From: Cryomorphaceae bacterium
Lineage (GTDB): Bacteria; Bacteroidota; Bacteroidia; Flavobacteriales_D; Crocinitomicaceae
Direction of reading: 5' to 3'
Assembly: GCA_027485415.1 (NCBI GenBank)
Contig: JAIXRC010000133.1
Coordinates: 25,613-89,612, forward strand
DNA length: 64,000 nt
Under the pieces are notes generated by a model. It was not told where the DNA came from. It saw only the letters and a program-made list of their open reading frames with translations, and searched no databases. Position numbers and translations under genes: made by a program. Positions 27,118-33,636 of this stretch are shown here, in pieces (positions within the stretch are counted from its first letter, which is position 1; every line of letters begins with the position of its first letter).

Positions 27118-27555
27118 ATGCGCAACAGTTTGCTGATCCTTGCCGCCGCTTTTCTCCTGTTCGGTTGTAAAAAGTACCCTAATGGAGGCTTCCGAAAAAT
27201 GGCGAAAAACAACATTTATGGTACTTGGAAATTGACCGAGTACTATCTGAATGGTTTCGAATATTCCGATACAGTCATCGTAGTGAATTTACGAGAAACC
27301 TTCAACGAAGGGGGAACTTTTTCGCGGTCGTACATCGATGCGGCGGGAACCTACCACGCGTGCGACGGCGGTTACGATATTGCTGCGGAGCGTACCATCC
27401 TCAAAATTTTCCCAGACAGCACCTATCAGATTACCCCATCGGCAACCGTAATGTCCACCAACTTTTACATCAACCGCCTTACGAAAAAGGACTTGTGGTA
27501 TTCTTTTCAAACCGGTAAAAGCCTACATCAACTGCGCTTTACCAAAATTAAATAG
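27118..27555 (+). CDS. Small lipoprotein of unknown function
   Basis: The start MRNSLLILAAAFLLFGCKKYPNGG at 27118 yields a 145-residue protein with a classical lipoprotein signal peptide and lipobox (LFGC). The longer track ORF runs back into the upstream gene and is rejected. The mature part reads IYGTWKLTEYYLNG, the typical first strand of small lipocalin-like lipoproteins of Bacteroidota. A TTACTTTG variant of the -7 element lies upstream, identical to that before the small membrane protein at 19310. Confidence 0.82.
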   Translation: MRNSLLILAAAFLLFGCKKYPNGGFRKMAKNNIYGTWKLTEYYLNGFEYSDTVIVVNLRETFNEGGTFSRSYIDAAGTYHACDGGYDIAAERTILKIFPDSTYQITPSATVMSTNFYINRLTKKDLWYSFQTGKSLHQLRFTKIK

Positions 27556-27558
27556 GTC

Positions 27559-28854
27559 ATGAAGTACCATCTTATTGACCGTGAACTCTTTGTCCTAAAT
27601 CGCGCGAAGTTCACGGCCTCCATGGAGCAAAAAACGTTGGCGGTATTCAATTCCAACGACATTTATCCCATTAGCGCGGATGGAACCATGCCCTTTCAGC
27701 AGCATCGGGATATATTTTACCTGTCCGGCGTAGATCAAGAAGAGTCAATGTTGGTTCTATTTCCTGCGGCGAGTAACCCGGCCCATCGAGAAATGCTATT
27801 TCTTCGGGAAACCAATGAAACCATTGCGATTTGGGAAGGTGAGAAACTAACCAAAGCGAAAGCCTTTGAAACTTCGGGAATAAAAACCGTGTATTGGTTG
27901 AATCAATTCCCGACCATTTTTAAGCAATTAATGGCCGAAGCGCAAGGGATTTATTTAAACACCAACGAACACCTTCGAGCCAACACGGAAGTTGAAACCC
28001 GTGAAGACCGATTTATTAAGCAAGTCAAAACGGATTACCCGGCCCATCAGGTGTATAAATCGGCGCCGATTTTGCATAAAATTCGTTCGATTAAAGAATC
28101 GGTGGAATTAGCCTTGATGCAGACGGCGTGCGACATTACAGATAAAGGATTCCGACGGGTATTGGATTTTGTCAAACCAGGCGTTTGGGAATATGAAATA
28201 GAAGCCGAGTTCGCCCATGAATTCTTGAGAAACCGTTCCCAAGGCTTTGCCTACACGCCCATCATTGCTTCTGGCAAAAATGCTTGTGTATTGCATTATA
28301 TTGAAAACAATAAGCAATGCCAGGATAGTGATATAATCCTCTTGGATGTAGGGGCGGAATACGCGAATTATTCCTCGGATTTAACGCGCTGTATTCCTGT
28401 GAACGGAAGGTTTACCCCCCGTCAAAAAGCGGTGTACAACGCGGTACTTCACGTGAAAAAAGAAGCCACGAAATTATTAGTGCCAGGCACCATCATGGCG
28501 GAATACCACAAGCAGGTTGGGAACTTAATGGAAGAGCAATTGGTGAACTTGGGGTTGATTTCAATGGATGACATCAAAAATCAAGATGCCGCATGGCCGG
28601 CGTACAAGAAATATTTCATGCATGGAACATCGCATTTCCTGGGCTTAGACACCCACGATGTGGGCCTCTGGCATGAACCAATTCAAGCAAACATGGTGTT
28701 TACCGTGGAGCCCGGGATTTACATTCCCGAAGAAGGGCTGGGCATTCGCCTAGAAGATGACGTGGTGGTTCAGGCCAGCGGGGAGCCACACAATTTGATG
28801 CGCAACATTCCCTTAGAAGCGGAGGAAATCGAGGAGTTGATGAACCGTGGCTAA
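27559..28854 (+). CDS. pepP: Xaa-Pro aminopeptidase (M24B)
   Basis: The 431-residue metallopeptidase removes N-terminal residues preceding proline. The N-terminal aminopeptidase-P domain covers about residues 1-170. The pita-bread catalytic domain contains the five metal ligands: two Asp in DVGAEYANYSSDLTR, His in HGTSHFLGLDTHDVG, and Glu in FTVEPGIYIPEEG and GIRLEDDVVV. It starts 3 bp after the lipoprotein gene and overlaps the alpha/beta hydrolase by 8 bp. Confidence 0.95.
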   Translation: MKYHLIDRELFVLNRAKFTASMEQKTLAVFNSNDIYPISADGTMPFQQHRDIFYLSGVDQEESMLVLFPAASNPAHREMLFLRETNETIAIWEGEKLTKAKAFETSGIKTVYWLNQFPTIFKQLMAEAQGIYLNTNEHLRANTEVETREDRFIKQVKTDYPAHQVYKSAPILHKIRSIKESVELALMQTACDITDKGFRRVLDFVKPGVWEYEIEAEFAHEFLRNRSQGFAYTPIIASGKNACVLHYIENNKQCQDSDIILLDVGAEYANYSSDLTRCIPVNGRFTPRQKAVYNAVLHVKKEATKLLVPGTIMAEYHKQVGNLMEEQLVNLGLISMDDIKNQDAAWPAYKKYFMHGTSHFLGLDTHDVGLWHEPIQANMVFTVEPGIYIPEEGLGIRLEDDVVVQASGEPHNLMRNIPLEAEEIEELMNRG

Positions 28855-29626
28855 GGGGCTGCATTACGAATTATTCGGCGAAGGACCGCTCACGGTTTTT
28901 TTGCATGGGTTTTTAGAGTCTTCCACCATGTGGGAACCTCTGAATTTGGCCGAACTTCCAGGAACCAAGCTACTTATCGACCTTCCGGGCCATGGAAAAT
29001 CTCCTTTGTCTAATCCCAGCGAGATTCCATCCGTGAAGTTCATGGCCGATGAGGTAGGGCGAGTACTTACCTTGTTAAAGATCGACGCCTACCGTTTGAT
29101 TGGACACAGCATGGGCGGTTATGTCGCCTTGGAGTTATTTGCCAATACCCCAAAAGGCATCTCAAAGCCAAGCCATGTTACCTTATTAAATTCGAATTGT
29201 TGGTCCGACAGCGAGGCCAAACAAGGGGATCGCCTGCGGGTAGCCCGAATCGCATATACCGGTAAGGAACTTTTTATTAATGAAGCTATTCCTAACTTAT
29301 TTGCACAGCCAGAGGCTTATCAAAAGGAAATAGCGGCCTTGAAACAAGAGGCGAAGGCCATGACCTCGGAAGCGATTGCCTATGCGGCCTTGGCTATGCG
29401 CACACGCAGGGATTACACGTCGTGGGTAATGGAAAACCCGAGTAAGGTTCGATTCATTCACGGAGCGCTCGACCGTTTGGTGAGCGTTGAGGAGTTGCAC
29501 CAACGCTTAAGGCCCGCAGCAGGACAAGCGGCACCAGAGATTATCATCCTCCCCAACGCGGGTCACATGGCCCACTGGGAAGCCACGGCGGAGGTGGTGA
29601 GGGGGGGTAATACATTTTCCCAATAG
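28847..29626 (+). CDS. Alpha/beta hydrolase
   Basis: The 259-residue alpha/beta-hydrolase-fold protein starts at a GTG that overlaps the pepP stop by 8 bases. The oxyanion segment is FLHGFLESSTMWEPL. The nucleophile elbow is GHSMGGYVALELF, the acid is in HGALDRLVSVEEL and the catalytic histidine in NAGHMAHWEA. Substrate is unknown; similarity in style to MenH-like or lactonase-like esterases is not enough to decide. The gene ends 29 bp from the convergent MORN-repeat protein gene, at the left edge of the accessory segment. Confidence 0.9.
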   Translation: MAKGLHYELFGEGPLTVFLHGFLESSTMWEPLNLAELPGTKLLIDLPGHGKSPLSNPSEIPSVKFMADEVGRVLTLLKIDAYRLIGHSMGGYVALELFANTPKGISKPSHVTLLNSNCWSDSEAKQGDRLRVARIAYTGKELFINEAIPNLFAQPEAYQKEIAALKQEAKAMTSEAIAYAALAMRTRRDYTSWVMENPSKVRFIHGALDRLVSVEELHQRLRPAAGQAAPEIIILPNAGHMAHWEATAEVVRGGNTFSQ

Positions 29627-29655
29627 CAGATGCGTATTCATCAAATGCATTTGCA

Positions 29656-31263
29656 CTATTTTCCGCAAACTTTGGAGCACTTCATTGAGCAAAAAGGATA
29701 TTGGTTCCTGAGAAAACTGTAAAAAGATGGGTACGCTTTTTTTAATAATTCACCCCCGACGTCATAAATACCTAAACTAAAATCAAGCAATAGTTCACTT
29801 AACTCTTCGCCTTGTTCACTCGTGGCATTATATACTCCATTGATAATGGATTTACAGCAGCGGCATTTGTAAGATTTTGACATTTCCGTTTTTGATAGGC
29901 TAGAAGAAGGTTTAGGCGTTAAATCTTCGGTTCGGCCATCTTTATACGCCATTATTTTAGTTTTAAGCGTTCCATCCTCATTATAAGAATATATTTCTCC
30001 AATCAAATGAGATTCAGCTAAGGAGTTCGTATCAATTTTTCCTTTATGCTGTATATTTCCATTCTTGTAGTAAGAAGTAAAGGGGCCATGTTGTTGGCCA
30101 TTCTTAAAAACCGCTTCAAATTGAATTTTCCCATTTTCAAAGAAAAGCTTCGAAACACCGTCTTTATTTCCTTTCGTATATGTGCTTAGTTCTTTTGTGT
30201 TTCCGTTTTCATAAAGTGTTGTCGCTAAACCATTTAACAGGCCGTTATTGTATAAAACAGTCATTTCTAATTTTCCAGAATCATAATATAATTTCCTTTC
30301 TCCATCAAAAACTTCATTCTTAAAATAAGATTCTTCCGTTAAAATTCCAACATTATTGTAATCTTTAAATATTCCATTACGTTTTCCTTTTAGGAAGTTT
30401 GATTCTTGGCTTATTTTTCCATTATCAAGATAGATTATCCAAAGCCCATCCCTACCGTTAAGGGGCAAACCGGATGCTTCCGAAATATCTGTCCCGTCGC
30501 CTAAAACATATGAACCTTTTGCCTGAACATTACCATTTGAATAATAATAAGTCCAAGCCCCATTGTATAATCCATTTAGGAACGAACCTTCTGATTTAAG
30601 CCTACCATTGTTAAAGTACGATTTATAGGAGCCGGTTTTGATCAAATTAACCTGTTCATATTGCTCGGCAATTTTTGGGGTCACCACCGGTTTTGCCTCT
30701 TCATTTTTTAATTTGTCATGTGTGAGTTCTATACGTATTTTCTGAAGTCTGACATATGATGCTAAATTTTTCCATGAGGTTTGCTTGTATATAAAATCAT
30801 CTATCAATATTTTTTGCTTTTCGTTTAATTTATTTGCTTGTTTTTTTTCTTCAAGCTTTTGAAGTTTTTTATCTCCCCCGATTTCATTATTGATGTAAGA
30901 TATAAGTTCGTTATATGCCGACAAGGAGTCTTTGATTAACGAGTTTAATTTATTATTTTCAATGACAATTTCTTGGTTTAATCGCCTGATTTCCGAAGTG
31001 TCTTTGTAGTTTGATTTTTTGAAAGCGTAATCTAAAAAGTACTTGGTAAACCATCCGCTCGGAACACCTTTTTCAACACTATATCTTGTTTCAATTTGAT
31101 CCTGACTCAAAGTAATTACCTCACCGGTGTACACGGCATCGCCGTAATACCAAAGGTTATCTTTTTTAGTTAGGGCATTTTGGAAATAGACACTTTGACT
31201 GAAGGCTAATGGCAGGATTATAAACTGAGTAAATAAAGCGTAGAGAAATTGTTTTTTAAACAT
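29656..31263 (-). CDS. Secreted MORN-repeat protein with a cysteine-rich tail
   Basis: This 535-residue protein begins with a signal peptide (FTQFIILPLAFSQSVYF). Residues about 90-200 are charged and likely coiled coil (DKKLQKLEEKKQANKLNEKQ). Residues about 211-440 contain some nine MORN_2-type repeats of about 23 residues (YYSNGNVQAKGSY, FFENGKIQFEAVFKNG), the class also seen in YwqK-like proteins. The last 80 residues differ: YKCRCCKSII and CSMKCSKVCGK give seven cysteines, suggesting metal binding or disulfides. It follows the small secreted protein by 41 bp in the same operon. The A/T-rich gene differs from its housekeeping neighbours. Function unknown. Confidence 0.87.
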   Translation of the reverse strand: MFKKQFLYALFTQFIILPLAFSQSVYFQNALTKKDNLWYYGDAVYTGEVITLSQDQIETRYSVEKGVPSGWFTKYFLDYAFKKSNYKDTSEIRRLNQEIVIENNKLNSLIKDSLSAYNELISYINNEIGGDKKLQKLEEKKQANKLNEKQKILIDDFIYKQTSWKNLASYVRLQKIRIELTHDKLKNEEAKPVVTPKIAEQYEQVNLIKTGSYKSYFNNGRLKSEGSFLNGLYNGAWTYYYSNGNVQAKGSYVLGDGTDISEASGLPLNGRDGLWIIYLDNGKISQESNFLKGKRNGIFKDYNNVGILTEESYFKNEVFDGERKLYYDSGKLEMTVLYNNGLLNGLATTLYENGNTKELSTYTKGNKDGVSKLFFENGKIQFEAVFKNGQQHGPFTSYYKNGNIQHKGKIDTNSLAESHLIGEIYSYNEDGTLKTKIMAYKDGRTEDLTPKPSSSLSKTEMSKSYKCRCCKSIINGVYNATSEQGEELSELLLDFSLGIYDVGGELLKKAYPSFYSFLRNQYPFCSMKCSKVCGK

Positions 31264-31304
31264 GATTGAATGAGAATATTAAAAATGACATTTAAAAAGT
31301 TAAG

Positions 31305-31565
31305 TTAATCACACTTATGTCCGTTGGTTGATTTGGTTTGAACAGTGCACGAGGGGTAACGGTTGGTTAACATGGTTTTAGCAACGGAAAGGCTTTTTGC
31401 TTTAACCGTTTCTGTGAATTGATTGGACCCCTTGCATTTAATGTAGAAATCATAACACAACTCTTCTTTTGTGTTTTCTTTTTTATGGCTTTCCGAAAAC
31501 GAAAGAGAAACTAGTGTGGCTCCTATTATTAAGCATGGATACATGATTTTCTTAAGTAGGTTCAT
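31305..31565 (-). CDS. Small secreted four-cysteine protein
   Basis: The 86-residue product has a hydrophobic signal peptide (about residues 1-24), then a mature domain of about 60 residues with four cysteines (CYDFYIKCKGS, YPSCTVQ, HKCD). Two disulfides are plausible in the periplasm or outside the cell. Small secreted proteins with this CxxxxxxC...YPxCTV layout occur in Flavobacteriales, but I cannot name a family. It is the first gene of a two-gene unit with the MORN protein and diverges from the XRE regulator across 114 bp. Confidence 0.75.
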   Translation of the reverse strand: MNLLKKIMYPCLIIGATLVSLSFSESHKKENTKEELCYDFYIKCKGSNQFTETVKAKSLSVAKTMLTNRYPSCTVQTKSTNGHKCD

Positions 31566-31587
31566 TGACAGTACATTTATGTTTCTA

Positions 31588-31595
31588 CAAAATTA
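31588..31595 (-). promoter_or_regulatory. -7 element for the small secreted/MORN operon
   Basis: The minus strand reads TAATTTTG (TAnnTTTG), 22 bases before the ATG of the 86-residue protein. Confidence 0.5.
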
Positions 31596-31640
31596 CCGTT
31601 GAAGGTTAAAAAAATATTTCTTAAAACATCATGAAACCGC

Positions 31641-31670
31641 ACTATTAATTTTATTTTTGAACTATTAATT
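31641..31670 (+). promoter_or_regulatory. Promoter and direct repeat upstream of the XRE regulator
   Basis: ACTATTAATT occurs at 31641-31650 and again at 31661-31670, a 20-bp period equal to about two helical turns. Between them lies the -7 match TATTTTTG (31652-31659). This is where an autorepressor such as the XRE protein encoded 10 bp downstream could bind. Confidence 0.5.
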
Positions 31671-31679
31671 CGTGTTTTT

Positions 31680-32027
31680 ATGATTCAGCAACCAGAAATT
31701 AAGATTAAGCAATTGCGGGAGTTAAAGAACTATACCCAAGAGCACATGGCAACGCAGCTAGGCTTGAGCACACGGGCCTATTCGAAAATAGAATCCGGAG
31801 AAACACAACTGACTATTAACCGCCTCAACGAAATTTCAAGCATTTTGGGCATTGAGCCCATGGAAGTCTTAGGTTTTGATCACAAAAACATTTTCAACAA
31901 TTGCACCCAAGAAGGGAACATTGGCATCAACCACATTGCCATTCCAGAAAAACTCATCGAACAATACGAGCAGCGCATTCAAAGCCTGGAAAGTGAAGTG
32001 CTGTTTTTACGCACGCTGGTGAAATAA
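31680..32027 (+). CDS. XRE-family helix-turn-helix regulator
   Basis: The 115-residue protein has an N-terminal HTH of the Cro/cI type (residues about 7-62: LRELKNYTQEHMATQLGLSTRAYSKIESGE). After a short linker, a C-terminal heptad-like helix (YEQRIQSLESEVLFLRTLVK) probably dimerises it. It diverges from the secreted two-gene unit and converges on the mobile mystery pair. Its upstream direct repeats suggest autoregulation, and the divergent secreted genes are natural candidate targets. Confidence 0.9.
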   Translation: MIQQPEIKIKQLRELKNYTQEHMATQLGLSTRAYSKIESGETQLTINRLNEISSILGIEPMEVLGFDHKNIFNNCTQEGNIGINHIAIPEKLIEQYEQRIQSLESEVLFLRTLVK

Positions 32028-32072
32028 TTCTCTACCGACAATTGGTGTTATCCTTCAACGGGACCTTATAGA

Positions 32073-32666
32073 TTACGAGCGAGCAAAGCGCATGATTGGA
32101 GAATAATCTCCAAGATCGGCCATTTTCAAGGCTTTCAAATACGTTTTTCGTTGTTCGGAAGATTCAACCAAGGCGTGGTGTCCCCAAGAAAACTTTTCAA
32201 GTCCAAAGACATGTGCCGCCATCAAATCTGCCATAATTCGAGAATGCCTCCCGTTGCCATTGGGAAAGCAATGAATGGATACTAAACGATGCTTAAATCG
32301 TAGTGTAATTTCTTCAGGGGGATACGTCTCATGTTTTATCCAAAAGGTGGTGTCATCGATGAGCCCCCTAAGTTCCATGGGAATTTTTACCCAATCCACG
32401 CCAATATTGGTTTGTGCTTTCCTGAATTGACCCGCCCAGCGCCATACGATACCGAACATGCGTCGATGAAGTTGTATCATGAAGTCTTCGGTAAGCACGT
32501 CGGTGATTTTTCGTTTTGAGTGAATCCACAATAATGCCTCATTGATATTCGCTTGCTCGAATTCATTCAACTGCTTTTGCGTAGCAATGGTTTTGATTTT
32601 CAACCCATCAATCTGATCGGGATCCAACGGCGTTTGACCATCTTGGTAGTTAAGAATTAATCCCAT
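32073..32666 (-). CDS. Mobile mystery protein B (Fic-domain protein)
   Basis: The 197-residue protein is a Fic-fold enzyme. The active-site loop reads HCFPNGNGRHSR, retaining the catalytic His and the GNGRxxR anion-binding residues; Asn replaces the usual Asp/Glu, as I recall being normal in mobile mystery protein B. The N-terminal TPLDPDQIDGLK and ATQKQLNEFEQANI also fit that family. Fic proteins typically AMPylate or otherwise nucleotidylate targets. It overlaps the mobile mystery A gene by 10 bases. I see no (S/T)xxxE(G/N) inhibitory helix in this chain. Confidence 0.92.
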   Translation of the reverse strand: MGLILNYQDGQTPLDPDQIDGLKIKTIATQKQLNEFEQANINEALLWIHSKRKITDVLTEDFMIQLHRRMFGIVWRWAGQFRKAQTNIGVDWVKIPMELRGLIDDTTFWIKHETYPPEEITLRFKHRLVSIHCFPNGNGRHSRIMADLMAAHVFGLEKFSWGHHALVESSEQRKTYLKALKMADLGDYSPIMRFARS

Positions 32667-33121
32667 AAGCTTTTTGGCATGTTATCAGCGAGTTCTCTTG
32701 TCAGTCTTTCTAACTCGTGATTTTGGCTATCTTGATCCGTATCTTGGCCCTCTAATCGCATGGTTTGATTCGATTGGATTAAAATTTCCTGCGCCTTCTT
32801 CTTTGCTTGTATTGAGATGGTGTTTTTTAAAGACCCACTCTTGGGTTTAAAATAGTATACCAGTTCCATATCCATGGCGTTTGCCGCTTTTTTCAAGGTA
32901 GCTAATGAAATAGCCTCGGTTTGCTCCCTTTTTTCAAAATGAGTAAGCGCACTTGCCGATATTCCAATGCGATGAGCAAGTTGCCTTAAGGACATGCCCA
33001 ATGCCGACCGTGTAGATTGAATCCATCCAACGGATAACTTAATCGAATGATTGCCTGCGGTGTAGGACTGGATTAATTCATCCAGTTGCTTTGGCATAAG
33101 CGTTTTTTTAAAATTATTCAT
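32657..33121 (-). CDS. Mobile mystery protein A (HTH regulator)
   Basis: The 154-residue protein carries an XRE-like HTH at about residues 30-90 (LGMSLRQLAHRIGISASALTHFEKRE) preceded by the family opening KQLDELIQSY. The long C-terminal part is charged and of unknown role. In this family A is always paired with the Fic protein B on mobile or accessory DNA, and the pair is thought to behave like an antitoxin/toxin or regulator/effector unit. Three operator-like sites overlap its promoter. Confidence 0.92.
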   Translation of the reverse strand: MNNFKKTLMPKQLDELIQSYTAGNHSIKLSVGWIQSTRSALGMSLRQLAHRIGISASALTHFEKREQTEAISLATLKKAANAMDMELVYYFKPKSGSLKNTISIQAKKKAQEILIQSNQTMRLEGQDTDQDSQNHELERLTRELADNMPKSLWD

Positions 33122-33199
33122 AACTTAAAGGTTTATAAATAAAACACAAATGTAAACCTATAGTTTAAATTAACCAACCAAAATTTTAACTTAAAGGTT
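33122..33199 (-). promoter_or_regulatory. Mobile mystery A/B promoter with three operator-like sites
   Basis: On the minus strand TTG (33177-33175), a 20-base spacer and TACATTTG (33154-33147) form a good Bacteroidota promoter. AACTTAAAGGTT occurs twice in the same orientation, at 33122-33133 directly against the ATG and at 33188-33199 above the -33. A related inverted copy, AACCTATAGTT, lies at 33155-33165 against the -7. Site centres are about 33 bp apart (three helical turns), as expected for cooperative autorepression. Confidence 0.7.
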
Positions 33200-33250
33200 A
33201 AAAAAAGTAAATAAAATGGAGTTTGCTCGTTATTCGTGTCTTGTGGGTTT

Positions 33251-33286
33251 ATCCCTGGGTGCGGGTTTAAACCCGCACCCAGGGAT
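33251..33286. repeat. Perfect 36-bp palindrome
   Basis: An uninterrupted perfect palindrome is centred on GTTTAAAC, with arms ATCCCTGGGTGCGGGTTT and the exact reverse complement. It is GC-rich compared with its AT-rich surroundings. It lies between the mobile mystery promoter and tRNA-Ser, in the only gene-free stretch of about 300 bp (33122-33422). It could be a bidirectional terminator, a protein-binding site or a REP-like mobile palindrome. Confidence 0.9.
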
Positions 33287-33388
33287 GCTTCAAAACAAGT
33301 AAAAAGCCAGTTTGCTCCGATGTCGCAACCTTTCTTTTTTGATTTTTTCCCGTTGTTAAAGCAAGCTTTCCCACCGGTCTAAAAGCAA

Positions 33389-33414
33389 AAAAGCCAGCCT
33401 TTCGGCTAGCTTTT
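33389..33414 (-). terminator. Terminator downstream of tRNA-Ser
   Basis: Arms AAAAGCCAGCC and GGCTAGCTTTT around a TTTC loop form an 11-bp stem with one mismatch. Read on the minus strand it follows the tRNA 3' end by 8 bases and ends in a T-rich tract. Confidence 0.75.
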
Positions 33415-33422
33415 GATGGCTT

Positions 33423-33513
33423 TGGCGGAGAGAGAGGGATTCGAACCCTCGATACACTTTTGGCGTATACACACTTTCCAGGCGTGCTCCTTCAACCACT
33501 CGGACACCTCTCC
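33423..33513 (-). tRNA. tRNA-Ser (anticodon GGA)
   Basis: The minus strand folds as a class II tRNA: acceptor GGAGAGG pairs with TCTCTCC (last pair G-U), the anticodon loop CTGGAAAG contains GGA, the variable arm is long, and the T-loop is GTTCGAATC. The discriminator G is followed by an encoded CCA, included in these coordinates. It reads UCC and UCU serine codons. The accessory segment ends beside it, but no integrase or repeated tRNA 3' end was found. Confidence 0.97.
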
Positions 33514-33636
33514 AACGGAGCGCAAAGGTATTTGAATTTTTCGGTGTTGCAAAACACTTCCCAGGGCACCTAAATAATTTCCTGAATTTCAGTTTGTATA
33601 AGCACATTTTCCTATAAATTAGCGAAATTTTTTTCC

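Noticed and set aside
28847-29655. Possible frameshift at the seven-G run near the end of the alpha/beta hydrolase
   Set aside because: The catalytic histidine precedes the run, and both alternative frames give unlikely tails; the in-frame ending NTFSQ is compatible with a normal last helix.
29656-33513. Prophage, integrative element with attachment sites, or insertion sequence
   Set aside because: No integrase, transposase, terminal repeats or tRNA 3' duplicate was visible.
33356-33607. 83-residue minus-strand ORF
   Set aside because: It runs through the tRNA-Ser gene and its terminator; the translation has no family features.
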